Positions 44,535 through 53,672 of a stretch of 64,000 bases of DNA are shown here, piece after piece. A program made the translations under genes and the position numbers. Numbering within the stretch: position 1 is the first letter of the stretch; every line of letters starts with the position of its first letter. Under the pieces are notes generated by a model. It was not told the DNA's origin, did no database searches, and worked only from the letters and a program-made list of their open reading frames with translations. Source of the DNA: Rubripirellula tenax (lineage in GTDB: Bacteria > Planctomycetota > Planctomycetia > Pirellulales > Pirellulaceae); NCBI RefSeq assembly GCF_007860125.1, contig NZ_SJPW01000003.1, positions 830,764 through 894,763 of the forward strand, in the 5' to 3' direction.

Positions 44535-46214
44535 ATGAATCCTCGGATCATCGCGACGCTTTTTGCCAAACCGAAGTCATCGCTGCGACAGCGGCGCGGT
44601 CTGGCGATCGAACGACTTCAGTCACGCGAACTGATGGCCGTCGATTTTGAATTCAACTATGGCGGCGAGATCGGGTCGGGGATCGGTTTCGAAGATGCCG
44701 TGCAAGGGCAATACCGCCGCGACCTGTTGCAGTCGGCCGCCAATCAATTGGGTCAGTGGTTCGATCACACAGCCACGATTCAATTGAACGTGTTGTCCGA
44801 AGAAGACCAAGCCTCCGATACGATCGCGTCCGCGCAAAGCGAGTTCAGCGATAGCAGCACCCCCGGATTCGGGCAAACCGAAGTCGTTCGCCGCAAAGTC
44901 ATCGATGGCGTCGACTTGAACGGCGCTACTTCGGATGGATCGGTGACTGTCAACTGGGCGGTGACGTGGTACACCGGCGTCGATCCCGCGGGCGCGATGG
45001 CGAACGAAGAAGATTTTTTCGGCACCCTATTTCACGAGATTCTGCACACGTTCGGCTTCGCAAGTGACGTCACGCTTGCGGGCGAAGACGGATACGGCAA
45101 CGCTGCGGGCAGTCCCGGCGTATGGTCCCAGTTCGATCGCTATTTGTCGGATGCTTTGAGCAGCCCCGTCATTGATTCGTCGTCCTTCGTCCTCGACGCG
45201 GCGTTGTGGGACCGTGTCAAACTTGGCGGCGCCAGCCCGGATCGGGGGCTGTTCTTCAACGGTCCCAACGCGATGGCTGTCAACGGCGGCAAGCCCGTAG
45301 GTCTGTTCTCGCCCAAAAAATTCGTCGAGGGCAGCAGTTGGAGCCACTTGGATGACGAGAACCCGGTCTACGACAACGCTTTGATGCGTTCGGCAGGCAG
45401 CCCCGATGTTGTTGCGCCCCGGTCGCTATCCGCAGTCGAAGTCGGGATCTTCCGGGACCTCGGGTTCCGGATGACGGAACCCACGCGATTGGTCGTGAAC
45501 GTAGCGGACAATTCGATTTACGAGAGCCAACGGACGACCATGACCGTTGATCGTGGTCAAGCCAATCTGGCCAGCGAGGTAACGGTCGCGTTGACCTTGA
45601 ACACGACCGTGCGAGCGAGCGTGCCCGTGTCGGTAACCATTGCTGCGGGTCAATCGAGCGTGGGTTTCGCACTGCAAGCGACGGAGAATTTGATCATCGA
45701 CAACGATTCGACGGTCACCATCACGGCCAGCGCGGACGGCTTCACCGCGGACGCGGCGACGGTCGTCATCCGCGACAATCCTTTTCCTTTCCAGAATCCC
45801 AACGATATCTACGACGTCAACGACGATGGCGCGGTCACAGCGGCGGACGCCCTACTGGTCATCAACCAGATCAGTCGCGCGACATTACCCGCGGTACCGC
45901 CGACGCGGAATGTGGGTCGTTACTTTGATGTCACAGGCGAAGGCGAAGTGTCGGCGTTGGACGCATTGCGGGTGATCAACCGATTGGCTCGACAACCCAC
46001 AACGAGTCTAAACATCGAGGGCGAAGCCGTCGGATCCAGTCGACGCAATGCTCAGGCCCCGCGGTCAGCGACTGCGGTCGACATTTGCTTTGCCCAATGG
46101 CCGATCTTGTCTCCGGCAATGAACACGATCACGCCCGCCCAAACGAATGCAAACCCGATGAACTGGGACGTGCTGATGGGTTCGCCCAAGATTATCGCAC
46201 CGACGATCCACTGA
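44535..46214 (+). CDS. Surface zincin peptidase with Calx-beta-like and dockerin domains
   Basis: A 559-residue protein from ATG 44535. The N-terminus has the surface motif LAIERLQSRELMAVDF. The metallopeptidase site is H167-E-I-L-H171-TFGF. A beta domain with TMTVDRGQANLASEVTVALT resembles Calx-beta. The dockerin-like repeat pair is DVNDDGAVTAADALLVINQI and DVTGEGEVSALDALRVINRL. The usual C-terminal tail AVDICFAQW is followed by about 45 extra residues that lie antisense to rarD; the ancestral stop may have been lost. It directly follows the sigma/kinase pair and may be a target of it. Confidence 0.85.
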   Translation: MNPRIIATLFAKPKSSLRQRRGLAIERLQSRELMAVDFEFNYGGEIGSGIGFEDAVQGQYRRDLLQSAANQLGQWFDHTATIQLNVLSEEDQASDTIASAQSEFSDSSTPGFGQTEVVRRKVIDGVDLNGATSDGSVTVNWAVTWYTGVDPAGAMANEEDFFGTLFHEILHTFGFASDVTLAGEDGYGNAAGSPGVWSQFDRYLSDALSSPVIDSSSFVLDAALWDRVKLGGASPDRGLFFNGPNAMAVNGGKPVGLFSPKKFVEGSSWSHLDDENPVYDNALMRSAGSPDVVAPRSLSAVEVGIFRDLGFRMTEPTRLVVNVADNSIYESQRTTMTVDRGQANLASEVTVALTLNTTVRASVPVSVTIAAGQSSVGFALQATENLIIDNDSTVTITASADGFTADAATVVIRDNPFPFQNPNDIYDVNDDGAVTAADALLVINQISRATLPAVPPTRNVGRYFDVTGEGEVSALDALRVINRLARQPTTSLNIEGEAVGSSRRNAQAPRSATAVDICFAQWPILSPAMNTITPAQTNANPMNWDVLMGSPKIIAPTIH

Positions 46215-46984
46215 AGCGTCGGACCGACGTACTGCAGGATACCAATCGTTGACAGCGGGACACGCTTGGCTGCCACGGCAAACAATGCGAGCGGCGTGAT
46301 CGTGACGGCGCCGCCTAGCACCAGCAGACTCCAAGTCGCCGAAGTGTACGACGACGGATCGGATTGAGAGGTGGCAATCAAGTAGATCGACGCGATCGGA
46401 AGCAACATGCCGGTTTCTAGCGTCAAGCCTTCGAATGCACCGAGCGTCGCTTTCTTCTTCAACAGTGCGTAGCTACCGAACGACAACGCCAGCGTTAAGG
46501 CAATCCACGGCATGCCGCTGCCTGCAACCGCCATCACACCGACACCGATGGCTGCCGAAACCACGGCGATTATCTGTGAACGCTTCAGTCGCTCGCCCAA
46601 GACGGCGACGCCTAGCAGCACATTGACCAACGGGTTGATGTAGTAGCCCAGGGACGCTTGTAGGACTCGGTCAGTGCCGACAGCGTACAAGAACGCAAGC
46701 CAATTGATCGCGATCATCACCGCGGCGGCTGCGTAGATCGCGATCGTCCAACGCGGATGACGTCGCCAAACCAGATGTCGCAATCTTTGTACCGAGACCG
46801 TCAGCACGGTCAAAATTGCGAACGACCATACAACTCGGTGAGCGGTCAGCTCGACAGCGGAAACGCTTCGCAGCATCCGCCAATACAGCGGAAAGAATCC
46901 CCAACAGACGTGGGCCAAGATCGCAAAGACGACGCCAACCCGATAGGATCGAAGATCGGTCGCCGAAATGTTCGCGTCGTTCAA
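46052..46984 (-). CDS. rarD: EamA/RarD-family permease
   Basis: A 310-residue integral membrane protein with ten predicted helices in two EamA halves. RarD features are FAILAHVCWGFFPLYWRML near the start, then LFYAVGTDRVLQASLGYYIN and ERLKRSQIIAVVSAAIGV. RarD proteins are transporters, associated with chloramphenicol resistance in some bacteria; the substrate is unknown. The only start at the beginning of the similarity is TTG 46984. The last 163 bases overlap the opposing gene tail to tail. Confidence 0.9.
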   Translation of the reverse strand: MNDANISATDLRSYRVGVVFAILAHVCWGFFPLYWRMLRSVSAVELTAHRVVWSFAILTVLTVSVQRLRHLVWRRHPRWTIAIYAAAAVMIAINWLAFLYAVGTDRVLQASLGYYINPLVNVLLGVAVLGERLKRSQIIAVVSAAIGVGVMAVAGSGMPWIALTLALSFGSYALLKKKATLGAFEGLTLETGMLLPIASIYLIATSQSDPSSYTSATWSLLVLGGAVTITPLALFAVAAKRVPLSTIGILQYVGPTLQWIVGAIILGEPISTSQFIGFAFVWAGVIVFIAGDKIGHWAKQMSTAVADRGA

Positions 46985-47091
46985 TGCATCGTCTTTGAAA
47001 AGGAATCGCGCCGAAAGCTAGCCACAGTCTCGCCGAAGTCGCGGATCAGTTGCTGGTCTGACACGATCGATCGCGAAAGAGTTCGTTTCGA

Positions 47092-48381
47092 CTAGGCGGA
47101 CTCTGGCCCCGCAATCCCATCGATGGCGGTGCGAAAGAACGTGGCGTTGCCGAAATTCCCGGATTTTAGGGCCAAGGCGACTCGCGGCGTGCCTTGCGAG
47201 TACGTCCACGGGACGCCTGGAGCGATTTCGTCACCGATTTCGATCGCTTCGATCCCCAGTCGTTCAACCACCGCGCCGGATGTCTCACCGCCGGCCACCA
47301 CCAGGCGGCGAATGCCGTGGTCGACTAGGTAGGCACCCAATTCGGCCAACATTGATTCCGCCATCGCCGCAGCGGTTTCGCGAGTCGACGATTGCTGGAT
47401 CTGCGCAAGTGTTTCTTGGTCCACCGTTGTCGAAATCAAAACCGGCCGACCCGATGTCTGCGCGTCCACCCACCGTTTTGCCGCGCCAAGCACGTCTACG
47501 CCGTCACACGCCGAAACGACATCGAGCGTCAGATGCTCATGGTCGCGCGCAAAGTCTTGCACCTGAGCCTGTGTCGCGGTCGAACAGCTACCGGCCAGCA
47601 CGGCAGCCGGCCCGTCGATGGTCGCATCGGCTGGCGTTCGCACGGTGCCAGCATCGACTCTTGGTGACGAGCGGCGTTTCATCAGTACGTCGGCGATGTG
47701 TCCGGCGATCGCCGATCCGCCGGTGACCAACCGATGATGGGCCACGGCGACCGCGATGGCGTGCAGATCGTCATTGTCGATCGCATCAACGATGACCATC
47801 GGCGCCGCCGCTGCAAGCGTTGCACCAAAGTCGTTGCCCGCCACCGGTCGACCGACTCGCCCCACGGCTCGTTGGGTTTGTGCCGCCAATACACGAACCA
47901 GGTTTGCATCCGTCATCGGGTTCAGCGGATGGTGTTGCATGCCGCACTCGTTCAACATCGCGTCACCGACGAACAAGTGACCTTGAAAAACCGTTCGTCG
48001 GTTCTCGGGGAAACTAGGACAAAAGATCGTTTGCTGCACATTCAAGTGATCCATCAACGCCTCGGCGACGGGGCCAATATTGCCATCGGGGGTCGAGTCG
48101 AACGTGCTGCAGTACTTGAAGAAAAATCGCTCGGTTCCGATCGATGCGAGCCAACGGGCCGCATCACACGATTGATGGCAAGCCTGATCGGCGGCGATCG
48201 AACGCGACTTCAATGCCACAACGACGGCGTCAAAGCCTGCGACCAAACTTGCATTCGCAGGGATACCGAAACACTGGACGACGCGCATCCCGCTGCGGCG
48301 CATCAATCCGGCCACATCGGTCGCACCCGTGAAGTCATCCGCGATGCAACCGATCAACGGGCCGCGTACGTCTTGGTTCAT
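47092..48381 (-). CDS. Four-carbon acid sugar kinase (OtnK/DtnK-like)
   Basis: A 429-residue cytosolic kinase. The N-terminal domain has the signature IGCIADDFTGATDVAGLM at residues 9-26 and the C-terminal nucleotide-binding domain ends with RRLVVAGGETSGAVVERLG. Characterised relatives phosphorylate 3-oxo-tetronate or D-threonate/erythronate. The usual partner genes (dehydrogenase, OtnI isomerase, OtnC decarboxylase) are not adjacent. Instead its start codon overlaps the stop of a cyclase-family hydrolase (TGATG), so the two proteins are probably made together. Confidence 0.9.
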   Translation of the reverse strand: MNQDVRGPLIGCIADDFTGATDVAGLMRRSGMRVVQCFGIPANASLVAGFDAVVVALKSRSIAADQACHQSCDAARWLASIGTERFFFKYCSTFDSTPDGNIGPVAEALMDHLNVQQTIFCPSFPENRRTVFQGHLFVGDAMLNECGMQHHPLNPMTDANLVRVLAAQTQRAVGRVGRPVAGNDFGATLAAAAPMVIVDAIDNDDLHAIAVAVAHHRLVTGGSAIAGHIADVLMKRRSSPRVDAGTVRTPADATIDGPAAVLAGSCSTATQAQVQDFARDHEHLTLDVVSACDGVDVLGAAKRWVDAQTSGRPVLISTTVDQETLAQIQQSSTRETAAAMAESMLAELGAYLVDHGIRRLVVAGGETSGAVVERLGIEAIEIGDEIAPGVPWTYSQGTPRVALALKSGNFGNATFFRTAIDGIAGPESA

Positions 48382-49079
48382 CAGTGCGTTTCCGTATTTG
48401 TGATGGTTTGAAACCCCATCGCCGAAACGGGATCGGGTTCACCGTCACCCACGATGGCGATCGCGCGGACGGGGCATCCATCGCCACCGACAATCCTAAG
48501 CGGCAGGGCGATGAATTGACATCGATCAGTGCCGATTTGGTCTAAGTGAGCGAGGCCTTCGATGATGACAATGCCGGCCTTGAAGAGAATGTGATGGATC
48601 TCGGTGACTTCGGATAGATCGTTGACGTCCGCGACCGATGGCGGCTCGACGCCGACCAGACGGACTTGGTGGTGAGCGAACCAATTCGCCAATTCCGTCG
48701 AGATGCGAGGCAATCGGTCGCGATACTCAGCCGCCCGGTAACGTCGATACCAATCCGTTCGGATCAGCAGGCGTTCGCCGGGCGCAAGATCGCGTCCGAG
48801 GGCACGATGAAATTCTTCCACAGAGATCGATTGGGACGGCTCGGCGGGCGACAGATCGACGACCGTCGCGATTCCACAGCAAGCCTCTAGATTCAATTCG
48901 TCGATCGACTGGCCATGGGGCAAGAAGTGGCAAGTCGCGTCCATGTGCGTGCCGCAATGCGAATACAGCCGCAGCATGGTGGCCCGCCAGCCGTCGCGGT
49001 CGATTGATTTATGAGGTTCGACGCTGGCATTGGGCAGGTTGCCGTCAATGGGCAGCGTTAGGTCGATGATTCGGCGCAT
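48381..49079 (-). CDS. Cyclase/kynurenine formamidase-family metal hydrolase
   Basis: A 232-residue metal-dependent hydrolase. The metal-binding motif is present as SHCGTHMDATCHFLPHG (HxGTHxD). An N-terminal RRIIDLTLPID and mid-protein LLIRTDWYRRYRAAEY are also typical. Members open amide or lactone bonds, for example N-formylkynurenine or sugar lactones. Since its stop overlaps the four-carbon acid kinase start, a lactonase or related step feeding that kinase is more likely here than tryptophan catabolism; this is an inference. Confidence 0.88.
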   Translation of the reverse strand: MRRIIDLTLPIDGNLPNASVEPHKSIDRDGWRATMLRLYSHCGTHMDATCHFLPHGQSIDELNLEACCGIATVVDLSPAEPSQSISVEEFHRALGRDLAPGERLLIRTDWYRRYRAAEYRDRLPRISTELANWFAHHQVRLVGVEPPSVADVNDLSEVTEIHHILFKAGIVIIEGLAHLDQIGTDRCQFIALPLRIVGGDGCPVRAIAIVGDGEPDPVSAMGFQTITNTETH

Positions 49080-49216
49080 GGTCGATTCCGCGGTTTGATT
49101 CCGTCGGTTGATTCCGCAACGGTCGTCGCACAGTGTAAAGTGAAAGGACTGCCGGTGTCACGGCGGCGCGATGTCCTTGACGGCGTCGGAAAGGATGTCA
49201 CCGACCGCGAGCTTCC

Positions 49217-49582
49217 ATGAATGAGAAAGAACGTCTGAACGAGATTCAAATGCGGGCCGATGGGCTGGCTCGTTTGATGGACGATATCATTACCATTCCG
49301 TTTCTTGGAATTCGGTTGGGCTGGGACAGCATCCTGGGGTTCATTCCTGGTATTGGTGATGCGGCGGGTTTGGTATCGCACGGTTTTTTGATCTTACAGG
49401 CACACCGGGCGGGTGCTCGCAAGCGTGTGTATTGGTGGATGTTTATCTATGCTCTGATCGACTTCGTGATCGGAGCGATTCCGGTGTTGGGCGATTTGTT
49501 CGACATCTTTTGGAAAAGCAATCGCAAGAGTGCAGATCTGCTGCGCCGCGAGATTGCACATCAGGCTTCCCAACAAGGTTGA
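49217..49582 (+). CDS. DUF4112 membrane protein
   Basis: A 121-residue protein. A charged N-terminal helix (MNEKERLNEIQMRADGLARL) is followed by two hydrophobic regions. Family text is PFLGIRLGWDSILGFIPGIG and YALIDFVIGAIPVLGDLFD, both ending in a Pro-Gly-Asp turn, then FWKSNRKSADLL. Function unknown; it occurs in many bacteria. The next gene starts 7 bases after the stop. Confidence 0.92.
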   Translation: MNEKERLNEIQMRADGLARLMDDIITIPFLGIRLGWDSILGFIPGIGDAAGLVSHGFLILQAHRAGARKRVYWWMFIYALIDFVIGAIPVLGDLFDIFWKSNRKSADLLRREIAHQASQQG

Positions 49583-49589
49583 AGTAAAA

Positions 49590-49850
49590 ATGAGTCATCA
49601 AGAGTTGACGGACGCGCTTGCGAGCGTCCACCGCGAACTAGCCAATGCCGACCAACTTGATCCCGGCGACGTCGAGCGATTGCAAGCGACGATGAAAGAA
49701 ATCGAAGTCGCGATACAGCAGCGAGCGAAGACCGATACATCGCTTAGCGAGAACGTTACCGATGCGGCGACTTCGTTCGAAGAATCGCACCCAAGATTGA
49801 CGATGGAGCTGGGTCGCATCGCCGACATGTTGCAACAGATGGGTTTCTAG
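49590..49850 (+). CDS. DUF4404 small protein
   Basis: An 86-residue soluble protein, predicted all helical, from ATG 49590. Family features are MSHQELTDALASVHREL at the start, a central MKEIEVAIQQ, and the C-terminal SHPRLTMELGRIADMLQQMG. It is cotranscribed with DUF4112. The last four bases overlap the malic enzyme gene, which runs in the opposite direction. Function unknown. Confidence 0.9.
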   Translation: MSHQELTDALASVHRELANADQLDPGDVERLQATMKEIEVAIQQRAKTDTSLSENVTDAATSFEESHPRLTMELGRIADMLQQMGF

Positions 49851-51022
49851 TCGTTCGCAGCCACTTTTGCGACGGCATCGGCGATCCGCGGCGAGACGGT
49901 TCGGTCCAGCGGATCGGGCAGGATCTTGTCAGCCGTGGGTTGCTCGACGCAGGCAGCGAGGGCACGCGCGGCGGCGACTTTCATCTCTTCGGTGATCGAA
50001 TGCGCCGCCGAATCGAGGGCACCGCGGAAGATTCCAGGGAAAACCAGCACGTTGTTGACTTGGTTCGGAAAGTCGCTGCGACCGGTGCCCACAATCGCGG
50101 CGCCACCCGCGTGGGCTTCCTCGGGCATGATTTCGGGAATCGGGTTGGCCATCGCCAGCACAATCGCGTTGTCGTTCATTGTGCGGATATCAGCCGCGGT
50201 TAGCAGATTGCCTTTGCTGACGCCGATGAAAACGTCTGCGCCCACAAGTGCTTCCTTCAAACCGCCCGCGACCGATTGCCGATTGGTGTACGCCAACAGT
50301 TCTTGTTTGTAACCGGCCAGATCATCGCGGTCCCGATGAATCGCGCCGCGTGAATCGCAAACGATCACGTCTTTGACGGGAACACAAACGTTGGGGTCGT
50401 GCCCGACACAACGCAGCAGCTTTGCGATCGCCGTGCCCGCCGCGCCGGCGCCGTTGATGACGATTTTCAGATCGATCAAGCTGCGGCCTAGTACCTTGGC
50501 CGAATTGATCAGTGCAGCCAACAACACGATCGCGGTTCCGTGCTGGTCGTCGTGAAAGACGGGAATGTCCAGACACTGCAACCGTTGTTCCACCTCGAAG
50601 CACCGTGGCGCCGAAATATCTTCCAGATTGATGCCACCGAAAACCGGCGCGATGCGTTTGACGGTTTCGACAATGTCGTCGACGTTTTGGGTATCCAAAC
50701 AGATCGGCCACGCGTCAATTCCGGCAAACTCTTTGAACAGGATCGCCTTGCCCTCCATGACCGGGATTGCAGCATACGGGCCAATGTTGCCCAAGCCTAA
50801 AACCGCAGACCCGTCGCTAACCACGGCGACCGTGTTGCGTTTGATCGTCAGGTCCCGCGCTCGCATCGGATCGGCCGCGATCACTTCACAAGGCCGCGCG
50901 ACGCCGGGAGTGTAGGCGACCGAAAGATCATCGCGGGTCAGAATGGGCATCCGCGACTGGATTCCCATCTTGCCACGCAGTTGTTCGTGAATGATCAAAC
51001 TGCGTTCAAAAAAATCAGACAT
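49847..51022 (-). CDS. NAD(P)-dependent malic enzyme
   Basis: A 391-residue short-form malic enzyme: malate to pyruvate and CO2. Landmarks are YTPGVARPCEVIA, VSDGSAVLGLGNIGPYAA, GINLEDISAPRCFEVE and FHDDQHGTAIVLLAALINS (metal and substrate site), then the dinucleotide fold VINGAGAAGTAIAKLL. There is no C-terminal phosphotransacetylase-like domain. The ATG at 51022 (MSDFFERS) is chosen over the alternative at 51031. NAD versus NADP preference is not decided. Confidence 0.95.
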   Translation of the reverse strand: MSDFFERSLIIHEQLRGKMGIQSRMPILTRDDLSVAYTPGVARPCEVIAADPMRARDLTIKRNTVAVVSDGSAVLGLGNIGPYAAIPVMEGKAILFKEFAGIDAWPICLDTQNVDDIVETVKRIAPVFGGINLEDISAPRCFEVEQRLQCLDIPVFHDDQHGTAIVLLAALINSAKVLGRSLIDLKIVINGAGAAGTAIAKLLRCVGHDPNVCVPVKDVIVCDSRGAIHRDRDDLAGYKQELLAYTNRQSVAGGLKEALVGADVFIGVSKGNLLTAADIRTMNDNAIVLAMANPIPEIMPEEAHAGGAAIVGTGRSDFPNQVNNVLVFPGIFRGALDSAAHSITEEMKVAAARALAACVEQPTADKILPDPLDRTVSPRIADAVAKVAAND

Positions 51023-51123
51023 CGCGAGCACCTTGGGCGTGGATAGTCATCCACCAGTTGCGGCCCCTGGCGGCGTTTTGCAAAACGAGCCGTTCACCGC
51101 GCGTGCCCGCCGAAACATCCGAC

Positions 51124-51666
51124 TTAAACGGGAACCTTGCAGGGCACCAAAGACGGGCGAACTGAAAATTGCCAAGCAGCAAACAGGATGGTCGTGAAGA
51201 TCAAGTCACCAGCAACCGTATAACCGAAAAACGGAATCGCGGCCGCGTAACAAGCCAGCAACCCGATGGCGGTCATCGAATACCAGCCCGCGAGCCAAAC
51301 GCCCAAGTTGCTGATCAAGAAAAACAGAGTCGATGCGGCCAGCGAACCACCCGCGGTTCGAACCGTTTTACCTATCCCGCCGGACGACTGATGGCGTGCA
51401 AGCCAGCGTCCCACCGGCACGGCTAACGTGGCGCCTGCGTAAACGCTGGCCATCGCGATTGGCGAATAGAACCCCATGCCGGGAATCCCAAGCAAATGCC
51501 CGACAATGTCGCTCACCAGCAAAACTGCTGCGGGCACCAAATAGGCGCGACGTCCCGCCAAATAGCATCCGGCGAACAATCCGAGTGCACCGACACAGGC
51601 GACGTTGGGCGGATGAGGCAAAAAACGGCTAGCGGCCACAATCAGGGTTAACGCGTAGAACATCAT
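51124..51666 (-). CDS. DUF6580-like membrane protein
   Basis: A 180-residue integral membrane protein with about five helices. The start ALTLIVAASRFLPHPPNVACVGALGLFAG and the middle GMGFYSPIAMASVYAG fit a family that resembles the S-component-like membrane proteins of ECF transporters. The role is unknown. The last residues (RPSLVPCKVPV) face the cytosol or exterior. It lies about 100 bases before the malic enzyme on the same strand. Confidence 0.8.
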   Translation of the reverse strand: MMFYALTLIVAASRFLPHPPNVACVGALGLFAGCYLAGRRAYLVPAAVLLVSDIVGHLLGIPGMGFYSPIAMASVYAGATLAVPVGRWLARHQSSGGIGKTVRTAGGSLAASTLFFLISNLGVWLAGWYSMTAIGLLACYAAAIPFFGYTVAGDLIFTTILFAAWQFSVRPSLVPCKVPV

Positions 51667-51771
51667 GGCGGGCGAGGGCTCTTTCGAGAATAAAGGGTTT
51701 CACCGATGACTGTATCCGACCGGTCAAACCCGCGGAAGACCTTCCCCTTGCCTATCTTACGGGAAGTCACT

Positions 51772-52425
51772 CTACGGCAGGACAATCATCCCGGTCGCCA
51801 CCGCGGCCGATTCGGCGATGATCGCTCGTCGATCCCACGGCGGACGCTGGAACGTCCGCGGGGCACAGGATCCGGGGCGGTAGTAGCCCAGCGTGTATTC
51901 ACAGTCGCAGGGGTGACTGATCGCCATCAAGTAGGGCAGCATCGGCACCGTGGCGAAGAATCGGACGCCACTTGCCAGGGGTTGAGCGATCCCGAACCGC
52001 TCGTGCCCGTGCCGTTCAAGCATCCGGTCTTCGAAGTATCGCGGGTTCGAGTAGGTGTTCGGTGCGGCCCAGTCGGCCATCGACCAAGACCAATTACCAG
52101 CCCGGTCGGCTCCCGATTCGGGTAACGCTTGCAGGGGACGTTCTTCGCCCTCGCGGAATCCGTCCGGTGTCTTTCCATTTCCGATGCCCTCGAATGCCGT
52201 CGAGCGACCTTGGATCGGTGGAATGATGAAGCGGCCATCGACGAACTTCGGCTGCGAATCCTTTTCGGCGGTCATGCCGACCTCATCGTCAATGTCTGCT
52301 TGATCAGCCGCCATGACCGTGCCCGAAACGACAACGCAGATCAAAAGCGATGTCATCCAGACCAGCGGCGTTATGACCGCGAACGGGGAATTCAATGGGC
52401 AGACCGCGAGAGTATTCGTTTTCAT
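51772..52425 (-). CDS. Secreted hypothetical protein with planctomycete-specific C-terminal domain
   Basis: A 217-residue exported protein; the hydrophobic export segment is LVWMTSLLICVVVSGTVMA. The middle is acidic and flexible. The last roughly 100 residues (WAAPNTYSNPRYFEDRMLER, then FFATVPMLPYLMAISHP and CEYTLGYYRPGSCAP) resemble a domain I remember recurring in many Pirellulaceae proteins, with conserved NPxYFED, LER, LPY and YRPGSC positions. Its function is unknown. The Cys pair in HPCDCEY may form a disulfide. Confidence 0.75.
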   Translation of the reverse strand: MKTNTLAVCPLNSPFAVITPLVWMTSLLICVVVSGTVMAADQADIDDEVGMTAEKDSQPKFVDGRFIIPPIQGRSTAFEGIGNGKTPDGFREGEERPLQALPESGADRAGNWSWSMADWAAPNTYSNPRYFEDRMLERHGHERFGIAQPLASGVRFFATVPMLPYLMAISHPCDCEYTLGYYRPGSCAPRTFQRPPWDRRAIIAESAAVATGMIVLP

Positions 52426-52659
52426 CGTTCAGATTCATCCATCCTTGGGTGCATCGTGTCCAAGAGATAGGTTCGGCCGTTTCGACCCTCAAGACATAGC
52501 TTGACCGACCAACGGCGCAAAAGCGGCATCGACGGCACAACCGTCACGACCCCAATCTCTATGGCTGTTCGTCAAGGAACCCACGACTGGCTTGCCAGCC
52601 ACACCGTTTTGCATGACCTAGCTTTCAACCGACCCATTCACGATTCTCGCGAGCCAAAC

Positions 52660-53625
52660 ATGCAAACGGTCCAGTACTACGAAGAACCCGTCGTTCCGAA
52701 CAACTCGATGTCCATGAAGGCAAGATTGTTTTGGACGCTCGTATTCTTCGGTCCCGCAACGTTCTTCCTTGTTCAGCGGGACTTCGTCGCAGCCGCCATG
52801 TTGATGGTCGCCGGTTTCGCCGCGTTTGCCGGTTATCGCAGCGGCGTGTTCTCGATATTCGCATCGGTCGTCGCGCTTGCTGCGGCAATCGCCTTTGCAC
52901 CAAAAATCGGGATGGAGAACGCTTATCGGTTCTCGGAAATTTTCGGTACGACGGGATTGGCAAACCGATTTCTCAGTATCGGCATCGTCGCAGCAGCGAT
53001 CGGCATGTTTGTGATGCTGTGCCTATGGTTCATCCTCGGGCGGATGGTCCGCCGTCGGTCATCGCTGGATCGATGGAACCGTCGCCTGGGCTTTACGTTC
53101 GGAATGTTGCAAGGCGTCGCCGGTCTGGTGTTCTTCTTGGGCGGCATGTTGGTCGTCGAACCGATGCAGAAGCAACGTGCGGCTCAAGGTGATGCCAAAG
53201 AAGGCAAAAGCCAATTCGCATCGAACGTGATTTTGAAAACGGCCGCAGCGACACATTCAAGCGTGGTCGGGCCATACATCGTCAAATACAATCCGTTGGA
53301 ATGGGTGCCGGAGCTGAACAAGGTCGAAGAATTCGGACGAACCGCCGAAGTGCTTCGCGATCCGGTCAAAATGCAAGAACTATTAGATGCACCGGAAATC
53401 AAGACGCTGCGTGAACAGCCTTCCGTGCAACGACTTGTCAATCAACTGAACACGGATCCCGACGTCCAAGAAATGTTGAAGTCGGGCAACTCCCTAACGC
53501 CGTCGATGGCGATGAAATTGCTCAGCCATCCGGCCGTGATGGAGTTGGTCGATCAGCCCGGATTCTTGACCGAAGCCGCCAAGGTGATCAAGAACGCCGC
53601 CCCGACCCCAGGTTTCGCCAACTAG
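52660..53625 (+). CDS. CvpA-like membrane protein
   Basis: A 321-residue protein from ATG 52660. Four or five helices occupy residues 20-170 (FWTLVFFGPATFFLV, AAMLMVAGFAAFAGY, VFSIFASVVALAAAIAFAP, VMLCLWFILGRMV, GVAGLVFFLGGMLV). The spacing and the GxxRGxxS/IFS pattern resemble CvpA-type proteins. The cytosolic or periplasmic tail of about 130 residues is helical with repeated short units (LLDAPEIKTLREQPSVQRLV, then LLSHPAVMELVDQPGFL), similar to sequences in other planctomycete membrane proteins. Function unknown. Confidence 0.75.
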   Translation: MQTVQYYEEPVVPNNSMSMKARLFWTLVFFGPATFFLVQRDFVAAAMLMVAGFAAFAGYRSGVFSIFASVVALAAAIAFAPKIGMENAYRFSEIFGTTGLANRFLSIGIVAAAIGMFVMLCLWFILGRMVRRRSSLDRWNRRLGFTFGMLQGVAGLVFFLGGMLVVEPMQKQRAAQGDAKEGKSQFASNVILKTAAATHSSVVGPYIVKYNPLEWVPELNKVEEFGRTAEVLRDPVKMQELLDAPEIKTLREQPSVQRLVNQLNTDPDVQEMLKSGNSLTPSMAMKLLSHPAVMELVDQPGFLTEAAKVIKNAAPTPGFAN

Positions 53626-53672
53626 ATTGCGAAACATTCAAGGGAATCGAAATCTTTCATCGTACCGAAGCA

